Assembly (NCBI GenBank): GCA_036023115.1
Contig: JAYKKT010000091.1
Coordinates: forward strand, 32,849,001-32,913,000
DNA: 64,000 nucleotides
Origin: Brasenia schreberi
Lineage: Eukaryota > Streptophyta > Magnoliopsida > Nymphaeales > Cabombaceae
Reading direction: 5' to 3'
Shown here: positions 43,656 through 55,860 of the stretch, piece by piece
Numbering within the stretch: the stretch's first letter is position 1
How the letters are laid out: each line of letters begins with the position of its first letter
Translations under genes and position numbers: made by a program
Notes under the pieces: generated by a model
Database searches by the model: none
Seen by the model: only the letters and a program-made list of their open reading frames with translations
Told to the model about the DNA's origin: nothing

Positions 43656-44145
43656 TCAAACATATCTCAAACTCATGTTTATAATATTTTTTGAGAAAAG
43701 ATCTTCTAATATACCTTTGGTCAAGGGGTCTGTCAACATATTATCAATTAACATATATGACATAGATATTTCTTTTCTCACAACTATATCATGAATATAG
43801 TGGTATTTAATGATTATATTCTTATTTTTGAAGTTGTCAGCTCCACTCTTGATATGAGTAATTGCTGCATTGTTGTCACAATAAATGACAATTTCCTCAT
43901 TGGTTATATCTAGCTTCAGATCACGTATAAAGCGATTTATCCAAACGATACTAGTTACAACCATACAAAAAGCCACATACTTAGCCTCCTGTATATACAA
44001 CGCTACACAACCCTTTTTCTTACTTACCAAAAAAATAACTCTACCTCTAAATAAGAATATTTGTCTCGAGGTTGATTTGTTGTCATCTTCACTTACAGCA
44101 AAGTTAGCATCTCAGTATCATATCACTTTTAGTTCATTTACTTAA
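43656..44145 (-). pseudogene. Copia RNase H remnant (second Copia)
   Basis: The minus-strand frame 44030-43656 reads KKKGCVALYIQEAKYVAFC, VIYCDNNAAITHIKS and MLTDPLTKGI. In copia RNase H these are the STAEAEYxA (here altered), YCDNxAAI and DxLTKGL regions. The expected SxSxxEAEY serine/threonine run is changed to YIQEAKY. Confidence 0.8.
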
Positions 44146-44960
44146 AAACACATTTTCAAGTTTTTTGTTCCTTTAAGATGCCTTAGAATCCTCTTAATAG
44201 CTATTCAGTGTTGTCAACCATGATTACTTTGATATTTACTTACAAGACCAATAACGAAGTTGATATCAGGTCTTGTATATAACGTAACATACATTAAGCT
44301 TTTCATAGCTTGTGCATAAGGAACATTAGGTTTATTGTCTCTTTCACCGGAATAATCATACTTACTCAATTTGACCCCTTTCGTAATGGGTGTAATGCCA
44401 ACTTATATTCACCCATTTTAAATTTCTTGAGGATATAATTGATATATCTCTCCTGATTAAGGCATAGGAGTTTGGATTCTATCTCGAGAAATCTTTATAC
44501 CTGAATATAAGATGTTTTCCCATATCCTTCATTTCAAACCTTGAGTTTAACCATGACTTGGTTTTTACAATCATCTCATTATCATTCTTGGTTAACAATA
44601 TGTCATCTAAATATAATGATAAGATGACAAAGTGACTCCCACTGTTTCAGATATATATATAGTGATCAAGTTCATTAGCCACAAACTAAAGTTCTAAAAT
44701 GTTATTTTAAAAAGTCAAATATCATTGACGAGGAGATTGTTTAAGGTCATATAACGATTTTTTCAACCTATATACTTTATTTTCTTGACCTTTAACTTTG
44801 TATCCTTCAAGTTGTTGCATATATATGATTTCATTCAAATCTCCATTTAGAAAAGTAGTATTTACATCTAACTGTTGTAAATCTAAATCATAATATAATG
44901 ATATTATCAGGATTATCCTTATGAATGCAAATTTCGTAACAGTGGAATGTCTCAATATAA
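44146..44960 (-). pseudogene. Copia reverse transcriptase remnant (second Copia)
   Basis: The segment 44955-44722 reads LQQLDVNTTFLNGDLNEIIY, MQQLEGYKVKGQENKVYRLK and KSLYDLKQSPRQ, the fingers/palm of copia RT (DVKTAFLNGxLxEEVYMxQPxG). The catalytic YVDD region further along is read only as a broken frame near 44600 (DDILLTKND-like). Confidence 0.8.
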
Positions 44961-45820
44961 TCTATCTCATATTTTTACGAAAATCTCTTTGTAACCAACC
45001 TCACCTTAAACTTTACGATAGATCCCATTGACTTTATATTTCTTGGTTTATATTCCTTTAGGCTCATTTTCCTTTCTTTGCTCTTTGAGATATGTCTCGT
45101 TGCTCTTGAGTCAATTCACCAATAAATGATCGAGCGATTTAGGTGTAAACATTCATATATCACATAGATTATATCTTGCTTATCTGGTTATTCGCTTTGC
45201 TGGGTGTTTCCACTATTCTTCTTGTTACTATAATCTTTCTTATAATACCCCATTTTTTTGTAGTTGAAGTAATTGACCTGAAAAGTTGTTTCCTACATTT
45301 TCTTAAAAGATTGATCATCATTTTTGCTATTTTTGTCAAACTTCTTATTTGATTTATTTTTTTTCTGGTTGACTTTAGAGATATACCCTATCTCGTCTTG
45401 AACTACTAGCAATTTCTCCTTGTTTTTATTTATATGTTCTTGTTTGATTGCTAGCTTGAGGGGGATTTTAGAAAGGCTTATCTCAAGACCTAGTCGAAGG
45501 ACAGTAACAACTATATTTTATGATGGAAAAGACTATTCAGTATTGTAGATATCTGCATGGGTTCTAGGATGACTAATTTAGCTACAACTAAGTCTTTTGC
45601 CATTACCTGCAAGTGGTTCACATATTCTACTACATTATCTCCTTCTCTTTCTATTTTTGTAGAAATAATTGGATATATAGCTTAGTTGTAGTATTATATT
45701 TAGTTATCGAATTAAATAACTCTTTTACAATCTCATATTCTTCAAAGACGCTAATTAGGTTATCCTCTATATATGTTAACATAATAGTCCTTGCTATCAA
45801 GTGGTCATTTAATAATGTTT

Positions 45821-45878
<58 letters not shown>

Positions 45879-47072
45879 CTCTATAGCATCAAGAGGTGGT
45901 GGATGTGCAGTTTCATGTAGTATATAATTTATACCTTCTAGTGTAAGAGCCAATATTTTTTTTCCACATTTGAAAATTAAGACCATTTAATTTTTCTGTT
46001 TTTGCCAATTTAAACACATATTCTAGAGTTCATTTTTATGTGTTTAGCAAAAATATCAATAAGACGATATAATTAGAAAACATTCAATAAGCAACATATA
46101 ACAGATAGTCAACTATTAAACATAAAAAAAACAAAATATCCATCTACTAAATTGAAAATAACTCATGCTACTTAAAATCAATTTCAAATATATTTTAAGT
46201 ACCATTTTTTAGTTTTTCATAACTAGATTATGTTATTTTCATAACCAAACCAAGGACAAATTTATAATTTTTCCTATTTTCTTGTTATTGTAATTTTTTT
46301 GTTTTTCCTTAGTAAACCATAAATTTTACCCTTTTGTCTGGTTTTATAATTTTTTAAAAAGACCTGAAGTAGAATAGTAAAATGACACTTGATTTTTCAA
46401 TAAAATTTATGACTAATCGAGGGTAGGATAAAAATTTTATCCTTTAGTTGAACTTGTCAATTTTCTTAGAGACATGGGTAATCGGGGATAAAATAAATTT
46501 TTTACTTAAAAATATTTGGATATTTTTGATAATTTTACCCCTATCGGTTAGAGGTAGGATGAACTTTTCAGTCTCTTGCCCGAAGTAGTTTTCTACAAAC
46601 AACCAATAATTTTTGAATTTTCTAGAGAGAGATAATAAAATGGGAAAGAGGGAGAGACATAAAGAAAGAAGAGTAGAGGAGAGGGGAAGATCGGAGGCCT
46701 TCCTCCTACTAACTCTCTTTTGTCGTAGACCTTTTGGCGTTTATGGGTCTCTCTGACTGACGACCTCTAGTCATTGGACATCTAGCCTTTACTTCCTGTG
46801 AGAGTCTCTCCAACCTTGTTGTGCCTGACATCCTTCAGTCATTGGCCTTCTAGTGTTTACAACTCCTTCTGGTCGTTTGTCCTTTACAAGTCCTTCTGGT
46901 AGGTTCTTTTTTTTTTTCTTTTCACCTGTCTTCGAACATCATTAGTAGATTTTTGATAGAGCGCTTGGTTTTTCTAGTCACTCTAGGGAGTTTTTTTTCT
47001 TTTTTCCTTTTCAAAATAAAACACTAACAAACTTACTTCTCTTTTTGTAGGTTGAACAAGCTCTGATACCAT
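44961..47072 (-). pseudogene. Gag and leader region of the second Copia
   Basis: Near 45275-45220 the minus strand reads FNYKKMGYYKKDYSNKKN, the copia zinc knuckle with all zinc-binding residues lost. Gag-like frames continue to about 45600. Integrase is not recognisable, so a deletion between gag and RT is likely. From about 46000 to 47060 the sequence is non-coding leader. The initiator-Met primer site (complement CTCTGATACCA) is at 47061-47071. Confidence 0.6.
45823..45875. repeat. (TA)n microsatellite, about 26 units
   Basis: An uninterrupted TA run inside the gag region of the second Copia. Long Ile/Tyr-rich frames on both strands here are artefacts. Confidence 0.95.
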
Positions 47073-47405
47073 TGATGGTGACTTTTCAACAATTCTCTCT
47101 GGATTCCTCGCCAGATAGCTTGTTTATCGATTTCCCACACACGTATTTCCTAGAGAGGATTTGCTATTTCAATTTCCTTGTGTATAAGTTTAATGTGCTA
47201 CTCTTTATTTATAGTACAATGTCTGACTCTATCCTCTCAAATTCCTTTACTGGCCTTTCCATTAAGAGCCTTATTTGTTAGTTATTGTAACCATCTATAG
47301 AAAGCGATTAGAAGGCCGGTCTAGCCATTTTCTTGGATGATTAAGCCGAGAATGACAATCCTCTTGGCTTTACAACTTCATGACATGTTCCTCTGGCTAG
47401 ATAGT
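47073..47405 (-). repeat. 5' LTR of the second Copia
   Basis: On the minus strand the LTR ends ...GTCACCATCA and is followed by the primer site TGGTATCAGAG. The outer edge is approximate, because the two LTRs stop matching near 47400. Confidence 0.7.
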
Positions 47406-47911
47406 TTTTTTGAGAAATTACGAAAAAAAGTCAACTGCTGCTTATTTGTACACAAAAGGCCCACTCTCTCCCACATGCATGTCCAAAGCTATTGAATCCC
47501 ACGACGAGCACCTTTTAGTGAGTCTTTGTTCTTGTGCTTTCCTACAAGTTCTTGATGAAAGTTTTATTTTTATCCTTGTTTTTTTAGTTGGCAAGAGTTA
47601 GAACTATGAGATAAGGATGTTCATTTTGTCTTCTTAGTAGTCACAAACTAAGCTAATGCTAAGGTGAGTGGAAGGAGTCAAACATGAATTTTGTGGTTGA
47701 ACTTAATCTATGTAAATTTATTGAAAATATTCAATCCCGCTTCATTTCACCTAAGACTTAACATACTAATTTCTAAAATCTAATTTATAAAATGTAATTC
47801 TGGATATGTGTATTCATTGAACTAATTGATTTGCCTAAATGTATGCTTGTGTGTGTTTATATACACACTTATGTGTCTTTATAAAATGTTAATTGGATTT
47901 GTTCTTTTTTT

Positions 47912-48040
47912 TTACAAGAGGAGGCCAAAGCCTAATGTGCACCCACCCACACACACATCTCTAGGAGTTGAACTTCCTATCAAGATCAATGGTGATAGAG
48001 TGCCCTACCGTTGAGCTAACACTCTATGATATTATCACGA
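47912..48040 (-). mobile_element. tRNA-derived SINE candidate 1
   Basis: On the minus strand: TTAGCTCAACGGTAGGGCAC (A-box-like), then GGAAGTTCAACTCC (B-box-like), then GGCTTTGGCCTCCTCTTGTA and a run of A. tRNA-like head with pol III boxes plus the tail TTGTAA(A)n is typical of plant SINEs of the Au type. Confidence 0.6.
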
Positions 48041-48057
48041 TTTTATTAAGACTTTTC

Positions 48058-48175
48058 TTTGCTCAGGTTACAAATGGGAGGCTCAAGCCAGGTATGCTTG
48101 CCTCGGGTTTTGAACTCATGACCTACAACTTGTGAGTCAAGTTCCCTAACCAGGTTTACTTAAGCCTTTATTTTT
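48058..48175 (-). mobile_element. tRNA-derived SINE candidate 2
   Basis: On the minus strand: GTTAGGGAACTTGACTCAC, then GTCATGAGTTCAAAACCCGA (B-box-like) and GGCTTGAGCCTCCCATTTGT. The same order of parts as candidate 1, a different subfamily. Confidence 0.55.
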
Positions 48176-48399
48176 GGACCCCCTTGATTATGATCGTTTT
48201 AATACTTTTATTATTTAAAAGTCGATGATAATAAAAAAAAGGTTAGATATTTCAAACCTCCCAATGTCACTGTCACATATCTAGTTAAATTTCAAAAACT
48301 GTACTTTCATGAGCAGATATTGCAAGTCAAGATGGCAAAGTTTCTTTACTTAAAGTATTTATAAATTCAAAAATATTCACATAGGGCAAATAAAACTAG

Positions 48400-48530
48400 T
48401 ACCACTTTAGCACAAAGACCAATGACTCAACTAGATAGTGGGTTGATTCACAAATTAAAGGTCATGAGTTCAGTATCCGATAGCATGCTTCTGGCTTCAA
48501 CCTCCAAATTGTACTCAAAGAAGAAAAACG
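48400..48530 (+). mobile_element. tRNA-derived SINE candidate 3
   Basis: Plus strand: GACTCAACTAGATAGTGGGT (A-box-like), GGTCATGAGTTCAGTATCCG (B-box-like), CTGGCTTCAACCTCCAAATT. It resembles candidate 2 in opposite orientation. Confidence 0.55.
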
Positions 48531-48612
48531 GAAGATTAAACTATCATTTTGAGGAAACATAATAAGTATCAGCTTACAAGTGACATGCATCCATAGATCT
48601 TTTGCAACATTG

Positions 48613-48616
<4 letters not shown>

Positions 48617-48655
<39 letters not shown>
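48617..48655. repeat. (AT)n microsatellite
   Basis: An uninterrupted AT run of about 19 units. Confidence 0.95.
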
Positions 48656-48658
<3 letters not shown>

Positions 48659-48659
48659 G

Positions 48660-49900
48660 TATTTAAATGTTTTATTATTACGCAACGACTAAACTTTTCA
48701 CATTTATGGCATATATAGAAGAATTTTATTATCCAAAATAATCTTAGAATATGCAGTATAAATGACATAGGGTGGCAATTATGTGCCACGGTGCAGGCCT
48801 GTAGGCAAACTAAAGAAAGGTTTCACTTGTAACAGACGATTTAAATGTCAAATAGGACGGGGTTCAACCCCTCCCTTCTACACAAAAACGTTGTCAAATG
48901 GAATGATTGCGTATCAATATTAAACTCCAAATTGTGAATTTGAGGGAAGAGTCGTCATTTGACTTTCGGTTCATGGACCCAACTATTTCTCCTCCTCCTT
49001 TTCTTCCTCTTTCTTGCTCTTCCTCTAGGAATAAGAGGGTGCAAGTTTGAAGATAAAGTGGAGCTGCGCATGCCACTTGACTTCCTATGACTTCTCTTTT
49101 TTTATTTTCTTTCTCTATCTCTCTCCCTTCCTCTCTCAAGACAATCCATCCTATCATAGGTATCTAAGGTTTCAATCAATCAATTTTTTTGAGTAAATGC
49201 TATAATTCTAGTCCAAGTCAACCAATTTTTTTATCTATTGAAAAGTTCTACATATTTATTTTCCAAGAATTAAAAATTGCTAGAATCAAAGTTTAAGACT
49301 TATAACCAGGCTACTAACTGTATTATGATAATATTGAAAAAATGACCAAAAATTCAATTCTATTAGAATCATCCTAGTTTCCATCTGACTAAAAACTGCA
49401 ACAATCATAGATATACCTAGAGAGATATGGTCAAAATACTATAACCCTATTAAGCTATCTACAACCAACCATATTTCCATTCTAAGGTAATCCAAACTCA
49501 AGCTATTTTTGAGGTTTTAACCCAAATAAGACCTAAAGTTTGGTAAAAACTTGAGAAAACATGAAGAAGGCTTTGAAAGTGCTTCTAAAAGTCACCAGAG
49601 CCTCAATTGTATCTAGTCATCACTAGAATATACTCAAACGAAATCTAAAGGAACCCAACTCGCTTGATCCCCTCAAAGAATAAAGACTTCCATTCTCTGG
49701 CATGTCTTTACACTTAACAAAGTAACCACCATTTGTGTAGTTTTAATTGGTTTATTATCAAGGACAATAGGAGGAAACTGAAAGGCTAAGGATCAATGAA
49801 TGAAGTGATTATGTACTCAAAAGACTCCTTCTATGTTGTAAAAAGAAGGCAAATCTTTCCTTTCAATAGCGAGTTACTATGTTTTCTAATGGTACCTTTA
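48660..49900. other. Intergenic stretch, nothing recognised
   Basis: AT-rich, with a pyrimidine-rich patch near 48980-49140 (CTTCCTCTTTC-type). No gene or repeat was recognised. Confidence 0.4.
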
Positions 49901-49904
49901 CAAG

Positions 49905-50012
49905 GTTGACATTTTTTTACAAGGTTGAAGCCAAGTGTGCACTCATTGAGAATTGAACTTGCTACCAGAGTCTAGGCAGTCGAGAGCATTGCTAGGTAAG
50001 CTCACACTCCAA
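49905..50012 (-). mobile_element. tRNA-derived SINE candidate 4
   Basis: On the minus strand: GAGCTTACCTAGCAATGCTC, AGCAAGTTCAATTCTCAATG (B-box-like), CTTGGCTTCAACCTTGTAAA followed by A residues. The layout is that of candidate 1. Confidence 0.55.
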
Positions 50013-50049
50013 GTTGGGGGAGTTGTAGCTCCTTTCCTCAAATATCTTG

Positions 50050-50165
50050 CTCTGAGCACCAAGAGCGTTAGCTCAATAGCATGACACTCTAGCATCGTTG
50101 CTGCTAGTGGGGAGTTCGATTTCTAGAGTATGGCTAGACTTCGGCCTCCTTTTGTAACCAAAAAA
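50050..50165 (+). mobile_element. tRNA-derived SINE candidate 5
   Basis: Plus strand: GAGCGTTAGCTCAATAGCAT (A box), GGGGAGTTCGATTTCTAGAG (B box, GTTCGA core kept), GACTTCGGCCTCCTTTTGTA then CCAAAAAA. It is the best-preserved of the five. Confidence 0.65.
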
Positions 50166-50219
50166 TTTCACAAAGATTTATGCTACTTATTGGCTATCAA
50201 AACCTCCTTAATTTATGCT

Positions 50220-50620
50220 ATGGATTAGCACACACAAGAGATGCTAATGCTCATAGAAAAAGCTATATTTACTCGAAACTAAAGTGTTTAAGTACTTTGT
50301 TGCATGTCACTATGATACAAACAAGGATCTCAAAAAGTATCTATTAAATCTAAGGGGTTTCAATAGTATGTCTACAACAAGTACAACAATTGATTTATCA
50401 TATTCGGATGAAGATGTAAAGTCTTTTGTTCACTCTTCACTGCAATTAGATTCTACATTGCATCGCTAAGAGGAGACACTCCTATCATGTTTAAAATCCA
50501 TGAACTATAAATCCAACAAGTTTTACGTTGGCAGTTGAAAGCCTAACACAACCTTTTTCTTTTACCCGGGCTTAGGACCGCTAAGGTAAGAGTGATCCCT
50601 TAGGTAAGTGGAGTTTTCCA
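50220..50620. repeat. Second copy of the 6.2 kb repeat plus RTE 5' fragment
   Basis: The first ~250 bases match 6250-6500. From 50475 the sequence resembles the RTE 5' UTR seen at 24211-24060 (AGCCTAACACAACC..., then GGGTGATCCCTTA as GAGTGATCCCTTA and GGGCGGAGTTT as AAGTGGAGTTT). It includes a 61-codon frame, not conserved in the 6 kb copy. Confidence 0.7.
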
Positions 50621-50639
50621 TAGTATGTCTACAGTTTAT

Positions 50640-52126
50640 AAATAATTATATTGATTTTATTAGTACACATGCTTCCTTAAGCATTTGATGCACATCCAAG
50701 AAGTATCCACTTCTCGCACGGACATGAGCGGTGATCAAAGACAAGAATAGTCAAATCTAACTTAAACCAAATATTCAACTTAATTATATCAAATATCTAT
50801 ACATTTAAACAATCCGTAAACATGCCATTTATCAACTAATCCATAAACAAGTTCCACTTCAAAAGCATAACAAATAACCCATAATTACAAATATTATTTC
50901 ATAAATATCATTAAAATATTTATTAATTATGCACATTTAAATCCATCTAAAACAAGAAATAACCTCTACATAGTTCTATAAAAGAATTTATAATACCCTA
51001 CCAGTAAGAGTACTAAAATCAAAGTCACAAATTATTGGGTCACTCCCATCACCACCAAATCCTTTGATTTTAAATTCTAAACAATTATAATTAATAATAA
51101 TATTAAAATTTATTTAATTATGAGTCAAAAAGAATAAACCATGTCCAAATCGAATCCTAGATGACTCTAAAACCACCAAAAACCCAACCTACATTCATTT
51201 AAGCTTTCCTAAATCCGAACTATCACACAGATCCATATACAAACCAAATTGGGTGACATAGTAGGTTGTTTGGATTCCTATGTAGACACAAAACCTGGTC
51301 AGAATCTCGAATTGCTTAAGCAAGTCTTGTTTCAATCCCAAAACCCAATCTGAACTTGTTTCTACCATGAAAACAACGTGGAACATGATTTTGACCTATT
51401 TGTACATAAGATATGACCTATCTAACATGAAACTATAAGTGTGACATGAAACACGAGGACACAACATGACCCTGTGTCACCCATAGTGTGTTTGACACGA
51501 CACGACATGAGAATAAGGATATGCCGAAAAGAGTCAATTTCACATGATTTTCTAACATCTTTTTCATCATTTTCGAGTGATGGATAAGGCCGGTGATGGT
51601 TCCCAATAGACCACCTCCTCCCCTCTTCTGCTCCGGTACAACATTGCCCATCGTTGGTGGTGATATGATCGAAAAATCCCAAGAAAATAAGAGAAACCCT
51701 AGCAACTCAATTTAGGAAGACATTCAGTAATTTGATGCATTTTTCAGTACAATCTAGCTACCAAACCACCTAAAATCGACCTAACTAGTGATGTAGACTA
51801 AAACCACTCTAACCCAAACAGGAATAAGTGAAGAAATAACCCTTTTTTGCCAAAAAAATGGAGAAATACATGAAATATATCCTTTTATGACCGATTCTTC
51901 GTCATTTCACCTTGCTTGGAATGATCCGATGTCATGGAAGCACAACTACCTTCCCTACAATATCAATCCATTCAAAAATCATGCTTTAACCATGAAAAAT
52001 CATGGTGGGTGGAAGTTACTACACCCTTACTTTCTATAGCAAGAGCAACAACGCTCTTGATCAAGTGTTGTTGTTCTTTCCTTGTGTGGATCCGGTTTGG
52101 GTCCGGATCAAACCCATACTATTACA
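50640..52126 (-). repeat. Probable 3' LTR of a Ty3/gypsy element
   Basis: The right edge is defined: on the minus strand TGTAATAGTATGGGTTTG starts right after a TGGGGTGGAA polypurine tract (52136-52127), itself after the gypsy integrase end. The right ~260 bases (51870-52126) are repeated at 55595-55849, also ending CATACTATTACA. The left edge is not resolved; part of the left half resembles 5815-5940. Confidence 0.6.
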
Positions 52127-52857
52127 TTCCACCCCATTAAAAAACATTTGTCCTTAGAATTTAGAGAATACCTGCAAAAATATGAATACTTATCTCGCAT
52201 CTTATCCTCGAGCTCCCAAGTGTCCTCGCTCGGTGAATGATGGCTCAAATGTACTTTTTCATTTCTTAAAACTTGATGACACAAAACTTGTTCCTTTCTC
52301 TCTGGGATGGCTACAAACTGATCTTCATAAGATAAATCCTCACGTATGTGAAACAACTCATCCTCAATAACATGCGAAGAGTTAGGAATGTACTTCTGCA
52401 TCATGGATACATGAAATATGTTATGCACCCCAGTCAATGACGGTGACAACTCCAATTGGTAGGCAACATCTCCAACTCATTTTAAAATCTGGTACAGTCC
52501 GATATACGCAGAACTCAATTGACCTTTATGTCTGAAACGAGTCACTCATCGAGTTGGAGAGATATTTAAGAATATATAATCGTCAACAATAAAGTCTAGA
52601 TCATGATGTTTGTTATGTGTATAGCTCTTCTGTTGGTCTTGTATGAATTTAATGTATCGACTAACCAAAATCATCCTATATGATGATTGTTGAAGTATCT
52701 CTAATGATTGTCGAACTTTGTTACGAAGACTTGTTGAAAAATCACACCAATTACAAAGTCTTGTTGCAAAAATATCCGTCAATTGAAGAAGGAAGGTTGC
52801 CACAAGGAAAACAAGACTATAAATCAAACAATTTTTAGTGGACAGCATGCAAATCAC
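52127..52857 (-). pseudogene. Ty3/gypsy integrase C-terminus and chromodomain-like end
   Basis: The segment 52857-52546 reads IKFIQDQQKSYTHNKHHDLD and FIVDDYIFLNISPTR (integrase C-terminal, usually QKSYAD.RRRDLEFxVGDxVFLKVSP). The segment 52455-52127 reads LPPSLTGVHNIFHVSMMQKY and HHSPSEDTWELEDKMRDKY, the chromodomain-containing end found in chromoviruses such as the Tekay/Del clade. A gap of about 90 bases and a frame change separate the two. The upstream gypsy body is missing; the sequence changes near 52860 to the 6.2 kb-type repeat. Confidence 0.85.
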
Positions 52858-53717
52858 TGCAAATCACATGTACAATTTTTAGTGTACATATGCTTAGACT
52901 CTCTTTCACACACACATGCACACACACAAGACATGCTAATGCTCATAGAGAGAGCCATATTTACTGTACTTAGTCCAACTTAGTCCTACAAAGGCAGACG
53001 CACCTTAGGCATTGGTTCTGGCTCCCGATACCTCCACAGAGTAACCGAACGGGTTTGGTCACAGTTCAGGTCACAATTCGACAGGTTCTGATTCCAAACT
53101 GTTTCCAGCCCGATTCTGTTCAAGTTTGAAACACCGGCTGGCTACAAATTGGGCATTATGTCTATTTGTGTGCATTAAGTTGAGAGGAGCACGATCCAAG
53201 GCTTATGCGTTGGTTACATCCAAGGTGTGTAATTAAGGTGTGTCAATAAACATTTTCCTATTGATTACATCCAAGGTGTTAATCCACTTGCACATTCTAA
53301 ATAATAAGTTCAACTATTAAAGCATGCTTTGGTCTCCTATTGTGAAAAGGCTAATAACCTTCAACCATCCAATGAAAGAAAGGTTGTTAAAATAAAAAGG
53401 CAAAACATAAAAATATATTTTTTATCCACTTGCCAGCCTTTTCACTTTTGATCTTAAGTAACATCTCTTCAATCTTACAATGATTGCGGAATCTTATGGG
53501 ACTGTTTTTACGGGTCCCATTTGAGTCAAAACTATTTGAAATTGATAAAAAATATTAAAATTTTAAAATTGAAACAAAATTTTAAAAATACCAGAACCAG
53601 CACTTTGGAACTGTCAGTTCTAGTTTCACAAAATCTGGAATTAAAACCAAACCAGATGATCTATGTTTCAATTTCAGCCAGCTCAGTTCCGGTTGAAACG
53701 GCCACATATTTCTACAA

Positions 53718-53755
<38 letters not shown>
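53718..53755. repeat. (CT)n(TA)n compound microsatellite
   Basis: Ten CT units followed by nine TA units. The related position in copy 3 (57839-57860) is shorter. Confidence 0.9.
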
Positions 53756-53757
<2 letters not shown>

Positions 53758-55594
53758 GTCTAATTATTTGATTAGTCTTTTGTGAATAATGGGTAGAGAT
53801 GCCAATACCGATGAGGAAAATGTGGACCTACACATTTTATGTGGGCCTCTAAAGTACAGGCTCAACCTACATAATATATATAGCTTTTCAATTATATGTA
53901 TAATTTTTTCTATTACATGTGTATATAGTTTTTTATTATATTTATATGTAGTATATACGACTCATATATAGAGAGAGTTTTTTCTATTACATATATATAG
54001 CTTTTCTATTATATATATGGTTTGTTGAAGTCTGAAATATTTTGATTGGATTTAGATTTCAAGCAAATTTAAATGAAATTTTATAGACTCGTTCTAATAT
54101 CTAATGAATAAACTTGACCCAACCCACATGAGCTCTCAGGATCATATAGGCCGGACCATTCAACCCTACCTCAAATATAAGTCAGAAATATTTCTCCCTG
54201 ACCTGCATTTTTTCAAGATCGGTCAGGGTCGCCCCCAACATCTCTAGCAATGTGAGCCTATATATATATTCTTTCTACTAAAGGCTGGCCCATCCGGGAC
54301 AATTTGGGAACAATGCTAGGACCTGGCTCTGAGTGGAAAATACTGGAATCCGAGTCAAGTGGGGTTAGGTGACAAAAAGTTCTACTAAAGGCTTCATGAT
54401 TGTTCACTACATTCCAAGCCCAGAAAGATGACATTGTACCCACGGTTCCCACTTTCGCAAAATGAAATGTTGAGAAAACAATTGCAAAAAATTCTCCTAT
54501 ATATGGTTCTACTTAGACCTATAAAGTAAATATGTTAGTACATATGCAAACAAAATGACAACTTTACCACCCAATCACGATACAGCGTCCTCTAAATCAG
54601 CCTCTCCGTGGGTTTAGAAGTGCAGTCTTGTCATTTATATATGTAGAAAAATTAGTATATGCTAACACACTTAGGTGCTAGTGAATTTAAACAAATCACA
54701 ATCATATAACTTTTTATAATGGATGGTTAAAAGTTGATAAAAAGTAAACATATACTTAGTTTTTTGGATTCAAATTTGTATTATCTATCATCAAAGATTA
54801 ATGGTTTAAATTTATTTAGACTTTTTAGTTCTTAAGGGTGTTAGTATATACCAGTTCCTCTCTCTTTCTATATATATTACTTCTAAATAATATAAATATT
54901 ATTTGTATTAGATATATAAGGTGAGGCAGGATGGTGGTATATGCTCAATTTCAATTCATGCTCAAATTAACTCAAACATCTTCACCATTCGATCAATGTG
55001 ATCAATGGTAGATATTTGAATTTAAAATGAATTGAACTTTATTACTTCACATTTAATTCATAATGTACAATTCACTTTTTGATTAAAATTTTTCATCATT
55101 GATTGCATTGGTTGAATGATCGAGATGTTTGAGTTGATTTAAACATGAATAAGATTGAGCATATACCACTCTCTCTCTATATATATGTGCATATGTATGT
55201 ATGTATGCATATATTAGGTATATATTACATGCATGCATATTTTATGTGAATATAAATGTTTATATATATCACTTCTAATTTAATAACATAAAATCCTATT
55301 TATGTTTACATTTAACTGATTTTTCTTTAAAAAAAATTATTTTTGGAGTTTGAAGTGAGGCATGATTAATTATATTATAGTAGCTCTGAGGTTTGATCTC
55401 TAAGACGAGGCAGGGCCTAATAGAAGGTTTCCTGATCCCATTTCCATCCCCAGGATCTATAACTTGCATATATGCCTGTCAAGGGACTATATACATGAAC
55501 CTGTTTAAATGATGCAAATACAAATAATTTGTTATCTTCTAAATAAATTTGAATGAAGATATATTTTTAGAATTATAATAAAATTTATAATAAT

Positions 55595-55860
55595 ATATGT
55601 CGAAATATACCTTTTTCTTATTGATTCTTCATATTTCACCTTGCTTAGAATGAACGGATGTTGTGGAAGCATAACCACCTTCCCTATGATATCAATCCAT
55701 TCTAGAATCATGCTTTAACCATGAAAAATCATGGTGGGTGGCAGTTACTACACGCTTCCTTTCTATAGCAAAACGCTCTTGATCAAGCGTTGCTTTTGTT
55801 TCCTTATGTGGATCCGGGTTTGGGTCTGGATAAAATCCATACTATTACATTCCACTCCAT
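55595..55860 (-). repeat. Gypsy LTR fragment inside the repeat block
   Basis: Matches 51870-52130 (shared CATGCTTTAACCATGAAAAA and TCATGGTGGGTGG), ending ACTATTACATTCCACTCCAT. It lacks internal retroelement sequence and is absent at the corresponding place in copies 1 and 3, so it was inserted in or exchanged into copy 2 only. Confidence 0.75.

Larger units (their letters stand above)
43174..47405 (-). mobile_element. Second Ty1/copia element, minus strand, decayed
   Basis: Related LTRs lie at about 43174-43562 and 47073-47405 (shared GAGAGGATTTG, TATAAGTTTAATGTG, GGCCGGTCTAG / GGTCGGTCTAG). Between them, on the minus strand, are a primer site, gag, RT and RNase H remnants in the right order. 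At about 4.2 kb it is near copia size. The LTRs differ by large indels, including about 80 bp near 43215-43295 absent on the right, so it is old. No TSD was confirmed. Confidence 0.85.

Noticed and set aside
45613..45986. Frames on both strands of 104-111 codons
   Set aside because: Both run through the (TA)n microsatellite and consist of Ile/Tyr repeats.
50284..50469. 61-codon frame beginning MFKYFVACH as a possible small gene
   Set aside because: The copy at 6.3 kb has frame changes and an early stop at the corresponding place, so the frame is not conserved.
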